DNA of 64,000 bases from Piscicola geometra (taxonomy: Eukaryota; Annelida; Clitellata; Hirudinida; Piscicolidae), in NCBI GenBank assembly GCA_943735955.1, contig OX030959.1:309001-373000 (forward strand), given 5' to 3'. Numbering within the stretch: position 1 is the first letter of the stretch; each line of letters starts with the position of its first letter. Below, piece after piece: positions 36,965 through 49,157 of the stretch. Made by a program: the position numbers and the translations under genes. Under the pieces are notes generated by a model that ran no database searches, had not been told where the DNA came from, and saw nothing but the letters and a program-made list of their open reading frames with translations.

Positions 36965-37219
36965 AGCAGACAAATATATTCAAACTAAGACTCAGCGAAA
37001 TAAAACTTCCATTTAAACTATCGCCTTGTGCATCTTTACGACACGCGTGATCGAACTGCAAGGTCGCATTACTTTGTTTTGTCTTGGAATTGCCGAAAAG
37101 TTCAATCTTGATGTGCTTCAAAGGATTTTTAATGTTTTTTCGAAGCAAGTCGTCAGGGTTTATGCTACTACAATCAAAATGATCGAGTTTTATCTCTAAG
37201 ATACTACCAAATGCCCTGC
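36965..37219 (-). CDS. Candidate symmetric exon (phase 1-1), unidentified
   Basis: The 255-base segment is preceded by CATTTCAAG and followed by a consensus GTGAGT donor. Its single open frame of 84 full codons contains FGSILEIKLDHFDC, KHIKIELFG and ISLSLSLNIF. The phase would fit after the Ig2 exon at 40525, bypassing the stop exon at 38415-38222. No family is recognised. Confidence 0.35.
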
Positions 37220-38221
37220 CTTGAAATGTATAAGATGTCAGATGAAGTGACAAATATTAATTTGTGAGTTTGAAACCTGGTTTTGATGGTTTTTGGGCAA
37301 TTGTTTTTTTATAAAAGGTATATTTGAAAAAAGCAAGCATTAAATTCTATCTAAACTAAATATTAATAATCACTCAAAATAACCTTCAGCTCCCCAAAGA
37401 TTGGCATGCAAAGCATAAGTTTTTTTGCAAATTTAAATGGAAAAAATAGAAAAAGTCTTTAAATATTTAATTTTACTTATAATTATTTTGTGCTTCTATT
37501 GAGACCTCTTACACGCGATGGTGAAAAGCCGACGCAAGCAATATAGAAGAACAAATTGAATTGAAAGTAAAGTATAATTTCACTATTGAACACCCAATTA
37601 GAATAAAAATTGAATTGCATTTAGTTCCTATTTTAAAATTGTATTAATAGAATATAATAAAAAGAATCATTTTAAACTTTTACTAAATGTGTGCTGCATT
37701 TCTTGGAAAGAAATACATTGAAACGTCTTTGCATTAATTATTCATCCTTATCGGCGTAATCTAAGATCATCCACACAAAAACATTATTTCATTCTTTCCA
37801 TTAATAATTTATTGGCTAAACGTTCATTCCATTGGGCCGATCTTTCCATTTAGAACTCATTACCTTTTAACTCAAAAAATTCAATTTCATTATTTACTTT
37901 TCTTTGAGGTTTGAGAACCTATTTTTAAAAATAAAATTACGAAGAACTCTATATAAATATCTTCTATTTATCTATTTTTTACTATAATTCATCTGATCAT
38001 CTAAATAAACTAATTTTGACACTAGTGCCAACTCCATCTTTACTACCTGGTGAATCATGAATAAACAACATAACTGCAAGATTTCATACATTTTTAGTAA
38101 AAAAAATCTCGCGAGAAGCTTTTAAAGTTGATTTAACCGGCCTTTCTAAGGGCTTTGAATAATTTATTTCAACCAACGTAACAGTTCGCATTAGCTCTTT
38201 TAATTAAAATATATTCACTAG

Positions 38222-41200
38222 TTATCGCGCTGCAATATTCAAAAAGCCAATGCAACAAGCACATAAAAGCAGCATTCCTCCGACTACAGCTAAAATTATT
38301 GAATTCATCAATACAATCACCGCATCTAAGTGACCACAATTGGAGAAACCACCTTCAAGCTCATGCTGTGTGACTTGTCTTGTCGAAGCTCCCTGTTTCG
38401 GCTGAACCATTGAATCTGTGTTATTAAAATTCCCGTAAAGTGACAAATAACAAACTTACTTTTCACAAAATACTTTAATCAAAGTACATGAAATGCTTCA
38501 AACTTGTGGCCGGGGATTTGATTCCACCTCACAACTCATGGCGATGTTTTCATTCAGTTTTGTTCTGTACACCACCACATTGCAGTGTACTTTGGGAGCG
38601 ACTTGTGGGTTTGGGTACACAAAGAATATTACATATTTTTTATTTGTAGCTTTAGTGTCATAAATAATATTCCAATTTATAAGTTATTTATTTTTCGTCG
38701 TTTTGCAGCGAAAAGACGCAAAATACCCAATTAGAGCGCTTCGATGCGAGCTCATTAGAGTGGTATCTGTTCTCACTGGCAATATTTATTCCTTTCTAGT
38801 ACCCATGTTGATATTTCAAAACAAGAATGCACAGACTTTCTTTCATCTTTTCTTAATTAAAAATTCTAATTTGTTTCAAATAGTTTGTTTAGTATAGAAA
38901 TTTATATCTAAAACAGCCTAAAAATTTAATTGTTAAACATAGAAAATAACTAGAAGCTACCTGACACGATTTGTCGTTGCAGCAACTATTTACGAGAATC
39001 CTTGTCGCTCGAGGCGTCAATGTCGTTTAAAAGTATAACTAGCTTTCCAGAATACAAATTCTTTCACTCTCGCAAACACTTTTGAAATTTATTGCTTCCC
39101 TTCATAAATATTCACTTCTAGACGTTCCGGAGCAATTGAGAAAGTTTAAGGTGTCACAAATGGCAACTTTAAGTGCTCTGCCGCTCTTGAAATGATTTCT
39201 CCGTCTTTTCTTCACTTTTTCGAAGACTTATCGTTAGTTTTTATAGCTTAAAATTTATTTGTTTAAACAATATATTTAATAAAACTTTCTAAATATTTTT
39301 TTCCAATTTTAAGTCTTAATTTCTCAAGACATGCTAGGAGACGAGGGAGCGCCAGGGAGGAACTAACGATGGCACCATTGATGCGGTTGCTGCTATAGCA
39401 CAATTAACGTTGCTGAGATGGTCGGTTTGTTTGGCTGAGAAGTAATAGAATAATTTTCTAGTTGTGAATTATTGATTTCTTACATGAAACAAAAACCAGT
39501 GGCTTTCGTAATGGCTAGCTCGTCTCAGAATTCATTCAAATGATTTAGAGAGATGCAATTAAGAAGAATGATTTAAAATTGAATTAAATGGCCTTCCATG
39601 AAATTTTTTTACAGCAATAGGAGGCTTCTTGATCCAACTAAATGTTCAAAGAATGTCTTTTAGACGATCAAGGCTGCAAAACAAGCAACAGAAAAATTAG
39701 AGGCAGCAAAGATCTATGAAGAACTACCCAATTATTTTTTCAATATTTACTTATTTATTTTATGTAATGAATATTTTATCATTTCCAGCTTTAAAGATAC
39801 TGATTTTTTCTATTTTCAGTTTTAAGTTGCTCCCAAATGCATCAATAAAGGAACATTAGAAGCATCATTTTAAATAATTAAATCAACTTTTTTACGTTTA
39901 ACGGTTATTTCGGTTATCTTCGATACAAATTAAATGATTAACGGTTTTTAAAGTTACCTCTGAAGTTAACTGTGCTTCAAATCTTAATCTTTTTAAATTG
40001 AAATATCGAATCTTTAAAATATAATGCATGGAAAATTCAATAAGTTTAAATACATTAATCTGGCAGCTGCAATTGAGAAGAAACAGCTGGGCAAATGTGT
40101 GAACGGCTTATGTTCTTTCTTCTGGAACAATGCAACGCCATAACGGGGTTAACATAGCGCGCAATGCTGATTAGTAATACGAATAAACTCAATTATTGTG
40201 TTTATACAAAGAAAAAAAGAGGGATTAATTAGAAGAAAGGTAGCTTGAAGTTTCCTGTCTTTCAAGGCGCAACTTCACGTATGCTTGCGCTGAATAACCT
40301 GCGCTGTACGATGATTTGCAGAAGAAATTAATCTTTTCGTCTCAAAAACGCAATAAAAACTGAAAGACGTGCGAAGAAAAATCTCGACACTTCTCATCGA
40401 CCCAGAAGTAATACAGTGTCAAGAAGAATCATCATTCAGACATAAATAATATTTTTTCACGAAAAATAATTTTTGATTAGAAAGATAAGGAAAAAAGAAA
40501 TGCTAAATTCAATCATATACCCACATAAGACGTTGAGATGGGTAGCGAGGGAGTGGGGAGGGAAGATGGGGTAGGTGAAGGCAGAACACACCAGCCGTTT
40601 GCCGTGGAGTCTGTGAAGCAAGGGTGGTGTCTGGAAGAAGGCTGTGGAACTGCTGTTGAAACTGCTCAGTCCCAAGTCATCAGTACTCTAGAGGGGTGAG
40701 TAGGAAGGATGGGCGTGTGTATAGGTGAGTAGAAGAAAATTAGCAAACGTGAAAGAACAATGAGTAATAAAATAATTTACAAAATAATAAATGTTTATTT
40801 TTTTAAATTAAAAATTAAATGCTGAAAAGCTTAGAAGAAGTATAGTTCGGTTTTTTCTACTACAGCAATCATAAGACACAAAAACAAAAAGACACATATG
40901 CATTTAAAACGACTTGGAGTAAAAAATTATAACATTATTTTTTATATAAGTATATAAAAAAATTTCAGTTTCAAGAAAATAAATAAGAATTCTAGAATTG
41001 TGTGCTTTCAGTTAGCTCTTCAAACATCGCCTTTAAGCTTCTAAGCAGCTTTTGCACTCTGAACAAGTTAAGTAAAAACTTTCTCTATTTATTTTTAATT
41101 TTTTCATTCTTCAAGTTATTGGTTGTTTTTGATCCAATTACAGTTTTATATTCTCAATCTTTTGTTTTTTAAAGCATTGGTACTTTTTAGATGAATAAAA

Positions 41201-44200
41201 AAAGTTTCACCAAGATATGGACTCTGTGGTGGGAAAGGCTGGTGTTGAGAAGATGGTCGTTGACGCTGATATTGAGTGCAGGAGAAATGCTTGAAGAAAC
41301 CGCCCATGCTGTGCAACTGGATGGATGGGGGTTAGAAAAGGTTGTGGTGGTGAATTGGGTGGGCAGCTAGGAAAGGTTGTGGTGATGAATTGGGTGGGCA
41401 GTTAGGAAAGGTTGTGGTGGTGAATTGGGTGGGCAGTTAGGAAAGGTTGTGGTGGTGAATTGGGTGGGCAGTTAGGAAAGGTTGTAGTGGTGAATTGGGT
41501 GGGCAGTTAGGAAAGGTTGTAGTGGTGAATTGGGTGGGCAGTTAGGAAAGGTTGTGGTGGTGAATTGGGTGGGTTAGGGTGAGTTTTAGTGGTCCAATCA
41601 GGTGAGTTAGAGGTGGGTTAGGGAGGGTTTTAGAGTGGCGGACTATCACTAAGGGTTTTATGTGGTGATAAAAACGAGAAGAGTACATTCGATTTAATAT
41701 TCATTGTAAAAAAAGTAAATAGGATTTTAAAAATTTAGTTTTATAATTTTAATAATTAATGGAGAAATCTTATTAGAATGGCTGTTTGTGATGCCGCCTG
41801 CAAAGCAAAGAGGAGAAGATAAGGGAACTAATTATAGATTATTGGAGTTATAAGAAGGATCGTAGTAATTGGAAAAGAAAAAAAAGGCGTGTTAGAATTG
41901 ATCAATGAGTTTGCAATCAAGGGGTCGAAGAAACTAGTAGAAGGACAGATGTGGATAAATTAATGGTGGTAGAGATTGATTAGACTTTAAGAAAAGTTGT
42001 GTTTGCTGAGTAATTAATGGAAATTGAAAGATTACAGAAATCAGACTTCGATTAAATTATCAGAATGTGGAAAAAAATAAAAACTGGAAAAGTGAAGAAA
42101 CTAAAAGAATTAATGTTGAAAGTGATAAAAACGATGCATTAGACTCGAAAAAACCCGCAGTGTTTGAGTGCGGTTTAAAAACTTGAGTATAAAAATTGGA
42201 AAAAATAATAAGAAAACTTGAGTATATAGAATGTGTGGAATGACAAACTTGTTGAATATTGGAATTTGACAAAGATTACATGGAAAAGAATGGCTGCAAC
42301 TAGCGATTGCATAAAATATTGCGAACAATGAAAATGGGTGATCAAATTGTGAATTTGAATTTATGAGATGCGCGAGAAATAACGACGCAAGCCACCATTG
42401 TCTCAAAGGTTAACTGAGGAAGATGGTTGAATTATGTAAATGATATTGAACCTGGCAGAGGAAAAGCAACAAGAATAATTAAATGTAAAGTGTGTGTGAG
42501 GGTTTGATGACATGCAAACTATGTTATATTTTCAATGGTTCTTGAATCACGGAGTAACTCAGAGTAGAAAAACTTGGAAATTGTGAAAAGATTGAAGATC
42601 GTTTAAACTTTGAAAAATAAATAAAACTATGTAGTTTCAAAACTATGCTTTTGAATTATCAATGGCGTTGTAATCTCCAAGCAACTTTCAAAATTGAAAC
42701 CATTTTTCTAAAACAAATAAATACAATTTCTGAGACCTATTTATTGATATTGAAAATTTTCGAAACTATAAATCGTTGTCGTATTTTTTCAAAAACCAAC
42801 CTAAGATTGTGATTTTCTCCTTCCTTCAACACTAACATCTCTCCAGGAGTTAAGAGCTTGTCTTGGTAGGCCAGTGACATGCCACTGAGAGGCACTGATG
42901 GGAGCAGACGGGATGCATTGGTGGCTGAGTGTGTGTGAAATGGCTCTGAGCATAAATCAATTGGAACGTTTAAGAGATGAATTTATTTATTGGAAGGTAA
43001 ATTGATGGTTTAAAGATGGCAAATATAAGGCAGGTGAAAAGATAGATGTTAGGCAGGAGAATAGATAGATATGTTAGCGAATGATAAATGGTCGGGTGAT
43101 AAGCGAGTCATCAATTTGTAAATACTTATATAAAAAAAGGTTTAAAAAGGCACAAAAACAGTTCAAATGTATTTTTTTAAAAACATTAAAAGACATGGAA
43201 AAATAAAAAAAACATTAGATGGAGCTTGAAGGATCTGCATAGTGCTTGGGGATCGGTTCATAATTTATTTCTTAGCTGAAATGTTTCATTTATTGATTCA
43301 TTTCATTAAAACAAGAAATTCTGTTTTTAAAAAAAATTTTAAGTTTTATTTTCATTTTTTTGCAGCGGCGATTGTGTTTGAAAGTTCTAAGTTCAATGAC
43401 GTTTGAGATCTTTAGAAACTCGATACGTTTTCAGGCTTAGTACAAACACAAATAGAGCTAGAAACTGTAAAAAAAACTTTTTGTTTGTCTTAATAAATTG
43501 CAATCTAGAAAATTTTGAATAAGATGTATTGGAATTCTTGATTCTAAAAAAAGTTAATCTTTGTTCTTTTGGGAGATTTCATATTTTTTATCCTCACAAG
43601 TAAGGAAAATTATATTATTTAAAAAATCCATCGATACCCTAAGATTCAAGTGAAAACTCTCTCAAATAACTTAAAATTGTTAAAAACATAAAAAACAGTT
43701 TTTATTAATAATATATTTCAAACTATCCATTATGTTGTCAACATGTATAAGAATCTTTTCAACTGCTCGTTATTCTCAGTGAGCCCTCATTGAATAACTC
43801 TTGCTACTTATTAAATCAATCTTTTCTGCTACTACGCTTCCTTTGATGCTACATTTATTTTCTTTCTGGCAGATTTCTCATCTTCCCGCACTATTTTACA
43901 ATACAATCTTCACTTCAGATAATTTTTCAAATTTGAATTTGAAGCAATTTAAACTTCTTTTAAATATTCCATTATGAAATGAAATATACGAATGAAACAA
44001 GAAACTTGAAACAATGCCATTTTCATAAACTAGCTTCATTGCTGATGAAAATTTTATCAGCCACTTGAATTTTTAATGTTTCAACGACTTCCAGCTTTGA
44101 TGCTCTTGAATAAATCTTTGTTTTAAAAGTTATGTGAAAGTTAAGAAAAGCAGAATATCAATTATTTCAAGTTCTATAATTTGATAATATGTAATAAATT

Positions 44201-45849
44201 ATTTAATGCTTTATTATTGAAACTTTGATCTTTTTCTTTTATTAAAAAAGCATTTAAACACTAATTTATCAGTTCCGTGATTTTAAAAAATGTTTTAAAA
44301 TGCTAAAAGCGAAATATTTATTTCGATTTTTTTTTCATTTTGACAAAATTCAATAATTAACGTCATTTAAAATAACTCAAAACCAAATTCATAAAAATAA
44401 TATTGAAAAAAATTATTTATTTGTCCATTTCTTGTCATGCCATAGCTACAGCATGGACACAGCAACGTGACTCACCGACAACTGTGAGATTGAGAAAGAC
44501 GCTGGAAGTTGGCAGATTGACGCATTCCAGCATTCCACTGTCTTCCCCCATCACTCCTTAAGGGGTGTTTGTTGCTTGGCTGATGAAATTCATAGTTATG
44601 TTGATAGAGGGGTGGTTGTGGTGAGGTGAATGAAAAAACAGTTGAAAGTTATTTTTCTAGTGGATCAAACTCATCCAGTCTTCAACTCAACCAGGATGTC
44701 ACCTATATAGTAGAGAGTGAGAGTGCTGAGGTTGTAGTCGTAATGGTTTTCAATTTTGTAGCGCTTGATGCGGGAGAAAGGCAGTTTTACGTCATTGTTG
44801 TCAGCGATTGTCAACGCTTTGTCGCCTGAATGAAGACGATTGAAGGCAGAATAAGAAAAAACAGTTTTTCCTAAGCCTTCTTCAGAAATGTAAGGTAGAA
44901 AATATTTAAAAATTGAATAGAATTGATGAAGATGGAAATAGAGTTTACAGTACTGATAAATTAGATTAGAAAGAATATATTAATGTAGATGCATAAATAA
45001 AAAGATGAAAAAAGGTTAATTAGAAGGAAAGAAGATGACATGTAGGCATTAATTCAGACGTCACGAGAAACATGGCTCATTGCAGACTCGAAAGAGATTC
45101 GGTCTTGTCAAAGACGCCCAGACACGAGGAATAACTCGATGAGTAATGAATAGTGATGAGGTAGCCTTCTATTAAACAAGAAATACATAAAAATGGAGTT
45201 TATCTAATAAAATATGAAATGAGATTTATGGGAAGTAAGGCGAAAACATAGCAATACTATAGGAATAGTGGGTTAATGCATGGAACACAACGAATAGAAT
45301 GCCCTGAGTGAAAGCTGGATAGTTTAAGATCAAATATTTCAATAGCAATAATTTAAAAATTATTGTTAAATTGAAGGAATTTAAGATAACAAAAAAAAAA
45401 AAAAAAATATTATAGATTATGTTTTTAACGAAAATTGTCAAAAATGTTTTCATTAGATAGAAACGTTTAGATTATTGAATTAAACAGCACTAAAGCTTCA
45501 TAATACAGCCTATAACATTATCAAAACACAGTTCCATCATCCATAAAACATAAATCTTATGTACAGAAAAAAATAACTAAAAAATCACATTCACAACTGA
45601 AAAAAATACAACTATAACCTGTGAAACAACAACAACATAGACACTCAATGCAAAAACTGCAACACCACTACGACAAACCTGTTATGATTCGCAGACGCAG
45701 CACTTGGAGAGCTTGCATCCTGCGCAGAGAACAAGTCACTGAGAAGTTGTAGCCCTGCTCCACCACCACACTCGGGCGTCCCTCTCCCTTCCTCTCGACC
45801 GACAGAACCACTCCAGCCTGAGCATGCCACGTCAGAGTCGGCTTCACTC
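38222..45849 (-). CDS. Two-Ig-domain single-pass membrane protein (7 exons, 5' end missing)
   Basis: Exons on the minus strand: 45849-45679, 44825-44703, 44556-44476, 42924-42801, 41316-41211, 40687-40525 and 38415-38222 (TAA). Phases at the six junctions (1,1,1,2,0,1) all agree and give 319 residues plus an absent 5' part. Ig1: PSVVVEQGYNFSVTC (B strand), SRIKRYKIENHYDYNLSTL (D-E), EDSGMLEC (F). Ig2: VLKEGENHNLSC, with Ser completed across a junction, and KRLVCSAF. Both Cys pairs are present, but the C-strand Trp is absent in both. After Ig2 come a short stalk, a membrane helix (AVIVLMNSIILAVVGGMLLL) and the tail GFLNIAAR, so almost no cytosolic part. Each Ig domain is split over three exons. 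It is probably a cell-surface adhesion or recognition protein; the subfamily is not assigned. The signal-peptide exon should lie above 45850 but was not found. The acceptor at 44557 is weak. Confidence 0.7.
41331..41575 (+). repeat. 35-bp minisatellite, seven copies, next to an Ig exon splice site
   Basis: Units start at 41331, 41366, 41401, 41436, 41471, 41506 and 41541, with consensus GTTAGGAAAGGTTGTGGTGG followed by TGAATTGGGTGGGCA. Copies differ by one to three bases. On the transcribed minus strand the array is C/A/T-rich and ends 14 bases from exon 41316-41211. Confidence 0.9.
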
Positions 45850-46004
45850 CTGAGAGTGACACATGTTTGCTCCATCAAATATATTTATATAACGCTTTGG
45901 AATACGTTCATGTGAGACCTGTTTGATCAACTAGAAGAATCAACTCCCACTTACTTTGAAAACATTATGTGAAGAAATGTTTCATAGATTCTATCCGAAT
46001 ATAT

Positions 46005-46150
46005 GGGTGAACTAGTCGCTGAGTCGGTAACGACTCTCGGTTTGACCAATAATAAAAGGTCCTAGGTTCAAGTGCAACCAATGCCCTAGTAACCCAAAGG
46101 TGCAAATGAAGCCCGTTCGGGTTATACGACACTATAATAATGCTCATCAT
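46005..46150 (+). mobile_element. tRNA-derived SINE, copy 2 of a shared family
   Basis: GTCGCTGAGTCGG (A box, one mismatch) and TAGGTTCAAGTGC (B box) are followed by a body with AGTAACCC, GCAAATGAAG and CCCGTTCGGGTTATA. It ends at an A/T-rich tail near 46150. The body matches the minus-strand copy at 33070-32885. The open frame across it is not a gene. Confidence 0.6.
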
Positions 46151-48313
46151 TATTTATTTTTTTTAAATCTTCATTTTTATTATTATATATGAATTTAAAC
46201 GTTCTCTATAAATCCTTTTTTTAGTTCATGCGCTATCTCTAAACATCACTTTTTAGTTAGAAGCCAAATTTAAAAGCAAGTTGTCTGGAAGAAGGCGATG
46301 AAAGAAGTTAGAAATGGTTTCAGGTCTTTTGAGACAGATAACCTTGACTTCAAATGGAATGTCTATGACTTTCTAATGCAATCGAACTGATTTAAAGCTG
46401 TTCAAGCTAAGAAAAAGTGACTTTGCTTCAGGCTAGTTAGACATCCCTAGGCAATTATGCTTATTGGAAATTGCAACCCATGAAATAGATCTAACTTATT
46501 TGTAAAATTTCAGTAAAAAAAGTCTGATTAGAATCATTTTTTCGGTGCAGTAATGAAGAGTAAAAGACAAGACGCCTTTGACGTCGTCTCAGCCTCTGGC
46601 GCGGTAGTCTTTTTCTTTAAAAAAAACTTATAATTTAGGCTTGATGTCTATTCTCAAAAATAAATTTATAAATTCACAATTTTTTTAATGATTTATACTT
46701 TGAAAACTTTTTTACAATAGAAATTTTTTATCTTTGGCTTCCATTTGGTCAGTTTTGATATTTCAATTTAAAATAAAATATAATGCTCCAGAAATTAGAA
46801 AAAAAACATTTGTAACAAATAAAAATTTGAAAAAACTAGAAACTCTGAAAGTGTGAAAAAAAAAATTACTTTAAAAATATCATTGTCGTTCCATGAATTT
46901 GCATAGTACATTGTTTCTATTTTGAAATATTAAGACAAAAACAAAATAAATGTGGTAAATCTCAGTTCTGACGACGATTCCATTGAAAAAATTGAAAAAT
47001 TAAAAATGTGACTGGGTTGTTCAAGTAAAATAATGCAGTCTTTCAAGTATGCAGGGCCGTCGCACGCTTTGGCGCCGTTTCATAGAACTCATACTATATT
47101 TTTTAAATTCTTGCATTGTAAAGTGTTTTTAAACTTGATTTATTTTAAACAGTTATGAATGCCAATAATGATTTTCAAACAAAATGAATTTTGATATTTA
47201 AAAAACATTTTGTTCAATGCAAAATTACTTTAAACTTTACGAAAATAGTTTGGGAACATTTCCAAAGAATTTCAGTATTTCAAAATCTGAATTATTTTCA
47301 ATTGTTTCTGAAGGGTCGCTTGGAAGCCATCGTTTCCACACTTCCAACATCGGCATGTCTGAGCCTGTCTGCGCTTGTTTGCTTGCATGGCGAATTAATT
47401 AGCAGACTTGCACTTTCTTCTTTTGCAGTTATTATTTATTTATTAAGCTTCAACCGATGTTTTTAGACAGATTTATCCCACATAAGTTTGCTTGGAAGTA
47501 TCTTATGCCTTTTCTATAAAACAAACAAACCATGTTAATAATTAAGACATGATTCAATGTCAATGCGTTGTTTAACTTCATTATCGCTTCACCCTACTCC
47601 CCGGTACGTTGTTTATAAGGCTGTTTTGTTAGCTGAGTGTGTGTTCCGGCACGCGTGAGTGTTTCCCTGCTCAGTGGTCGTTACTGCAGACACTGACACA
47701 TGGAAAGTACTGCGTGCGCCATAAACAGCCGCTACCATCGACTGCTTTTGCATACAGATTTCACGTGTTTTTGACGAGTCCATTTGTCCAAGAGAGATAT
47801 GTCATTGGCTCGAAAACACTGTCACATTGCGATAGATTTTCCATTTCGAGAGAACCAATCGATACTTGGTCATTAATTATCGCATTGTTGATTCACCATA
47901 GTTAATTTGATGGAAAGAACCGAGAAATGGCACGATAAATCTACCGTGCTATCTATGAGCAACAAAGGAGAAATTAAAAGCAAAACACGGCAAGCACTTA
48001 AGGACTGAGAGCCTGCTTGAGCATCCTTTGCTTTTGGTTTCGTCTTAACTCCATTGTGCAGGCACACAACTCCTCTTCCGAGCGATCCATCAAACAAATT
48101 CTTGCTCAGTGGTGTCAAAGTGAGGAAGATTTATACGATTCCTGCTTACACTCCCTTGAAAAATCCAGCGTGCTTGAGTGTCCATTAAACATATTTCTAA
48201 CAAAGTTCAAACTGTTTATTTTTTATATAAAACTTATTTCGTAGGATAAATTTAAAAATACCTATACCACAAAAAAATAAATTTGATTAGTAAAAGATTT
48301 TTATATTCTCAAG

Positions 48314-48505
48314 TTATAGCATTAAGAATGCTCTTAACCCGTCGAGACCGCAATTACATCTAGCTTGAAGCTCGAAGGATTTCTCAAAGGATTTATCTGA
48401 TGCTTTTCTATAAATTATCCTTCCACCACTTCTAGCGACGGAAAAACATTGACGTAAATTATACAATAAAACATGCGTTCCCGGTTTAAGATGCTGACTT
48501 TTCAT
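48314..48505 (-). CDS. Hypothetical 63-aa ORF
   Basis: The ATG at 48505 opens a complete frame to TAA with mixed amino-acid composition (GTHVLLYNLRQCFSVARSGG, ELQARCNCGLDG). No family, signal peptide or splice context is visible. It may be chance or a decayed gene piece. Confidence 0.18.
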   Translation of the reverse strand: MKSQHLKPGTHVLLYNLRQCFSVARSGGRIIYRKASDKSFEKSFELQARCNCGLDGLRAFLML

Positions 48506-49081
48506 TCCATAAAACTTTGTTTTAGTAGCCTTTTCTGAGTGTATTTTTTATTATATGAACTTTCATATGTTTGTTTTCTTATTTTTATGTGTTAAATTTC
48601 CAAATGAATAAAAAAATGTTTAAGCTTTCAAATATTAAAAACCTTTTAAAGTTGTTATAAGTTTTTTTTCACAGTTTCGATGTTATGTATGATAAAAGCA
48701 ATCCCGATGAAAAACAAGCTTACAATCGACACAAATTAAAAGAAAATCAAAGATAAAGAGGCAATGTGCTTAGTTGCCTGTCAGTAATATCCTTTAAAAT
48801 AGCACTTTATATAGCCATTTATATTTGATTAACTTGTTCGATACATTTTCAATCTTTTTTTCAACAATTAAATACTTTCATTTAATTTTTTCATCCTTTA
48901 ATATTAAGCAATTTAAAATAACTTATGTTCTTTTTTCGCCAAAGAAGGCTTCTTTTGCAATGTTTTCTTGTCGTATAACGTTCGAAAAAATACATTTTCT
49001 TGCAGCAAAACTAATCTTGTCTCATTTCAATATATCGTCTTGACCAACGTTACTTGCTAGCGAGTAGAAATATTTTTGCAG

Positions 49082-49157
49082 CGACCAGATCGCAGTGATA
49101 AAAGCTCCACCACGCGCCAGCAAGACTCCTATTGACTACGAGGCGTGTCCATGCTAA
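49082..49157 (+). CDS. Tiny candidate terminal exon resembling the E2F marked box
   Basis: After an ATATTTTTGCAG acceptor, the frame (one base, then 24 codons) reads DQIAVIKAPP, RASKT and PIDYEACPC, ending at tandem TAA codons. E2F transcription factors carry VIKAPP and, about 25 residues later, GPIDVFLCPE in the coiled-coil/marked-box domain. Here both motifs appear with the middle missing. No DNA-binding domain or upstream exon was found, so this may be coincidence or a degenerate remnant. Confidence 0.25.

Larger units (their letters stand above)
45850..49081. other. Non-coding stretch upstream of the Ig gene
   Basis: A first exon with signal peptide for the Ig gene was sought here and not identified. 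The stretch contains a SINE at 46005-46150 and a tail-like motif at 45875-45910 (minus strand GCGTTATATAAATATATTTGA). Weak open frames on both strands at 47190-48250 lack recognisable domains. Confidence 0.4.

Noticed and set aside
45965..46150. 61-codon minus-strand ORF
   Set aside because: It lies entirely within the SINE.
48017..48244. Plus-strand frame containing SERSIKQILAQWCQSEEDLYD
   Set aside because: Exon-like composition with an AG before it, but the opposite strand is equally open over part of it and no donor or homology supports it.
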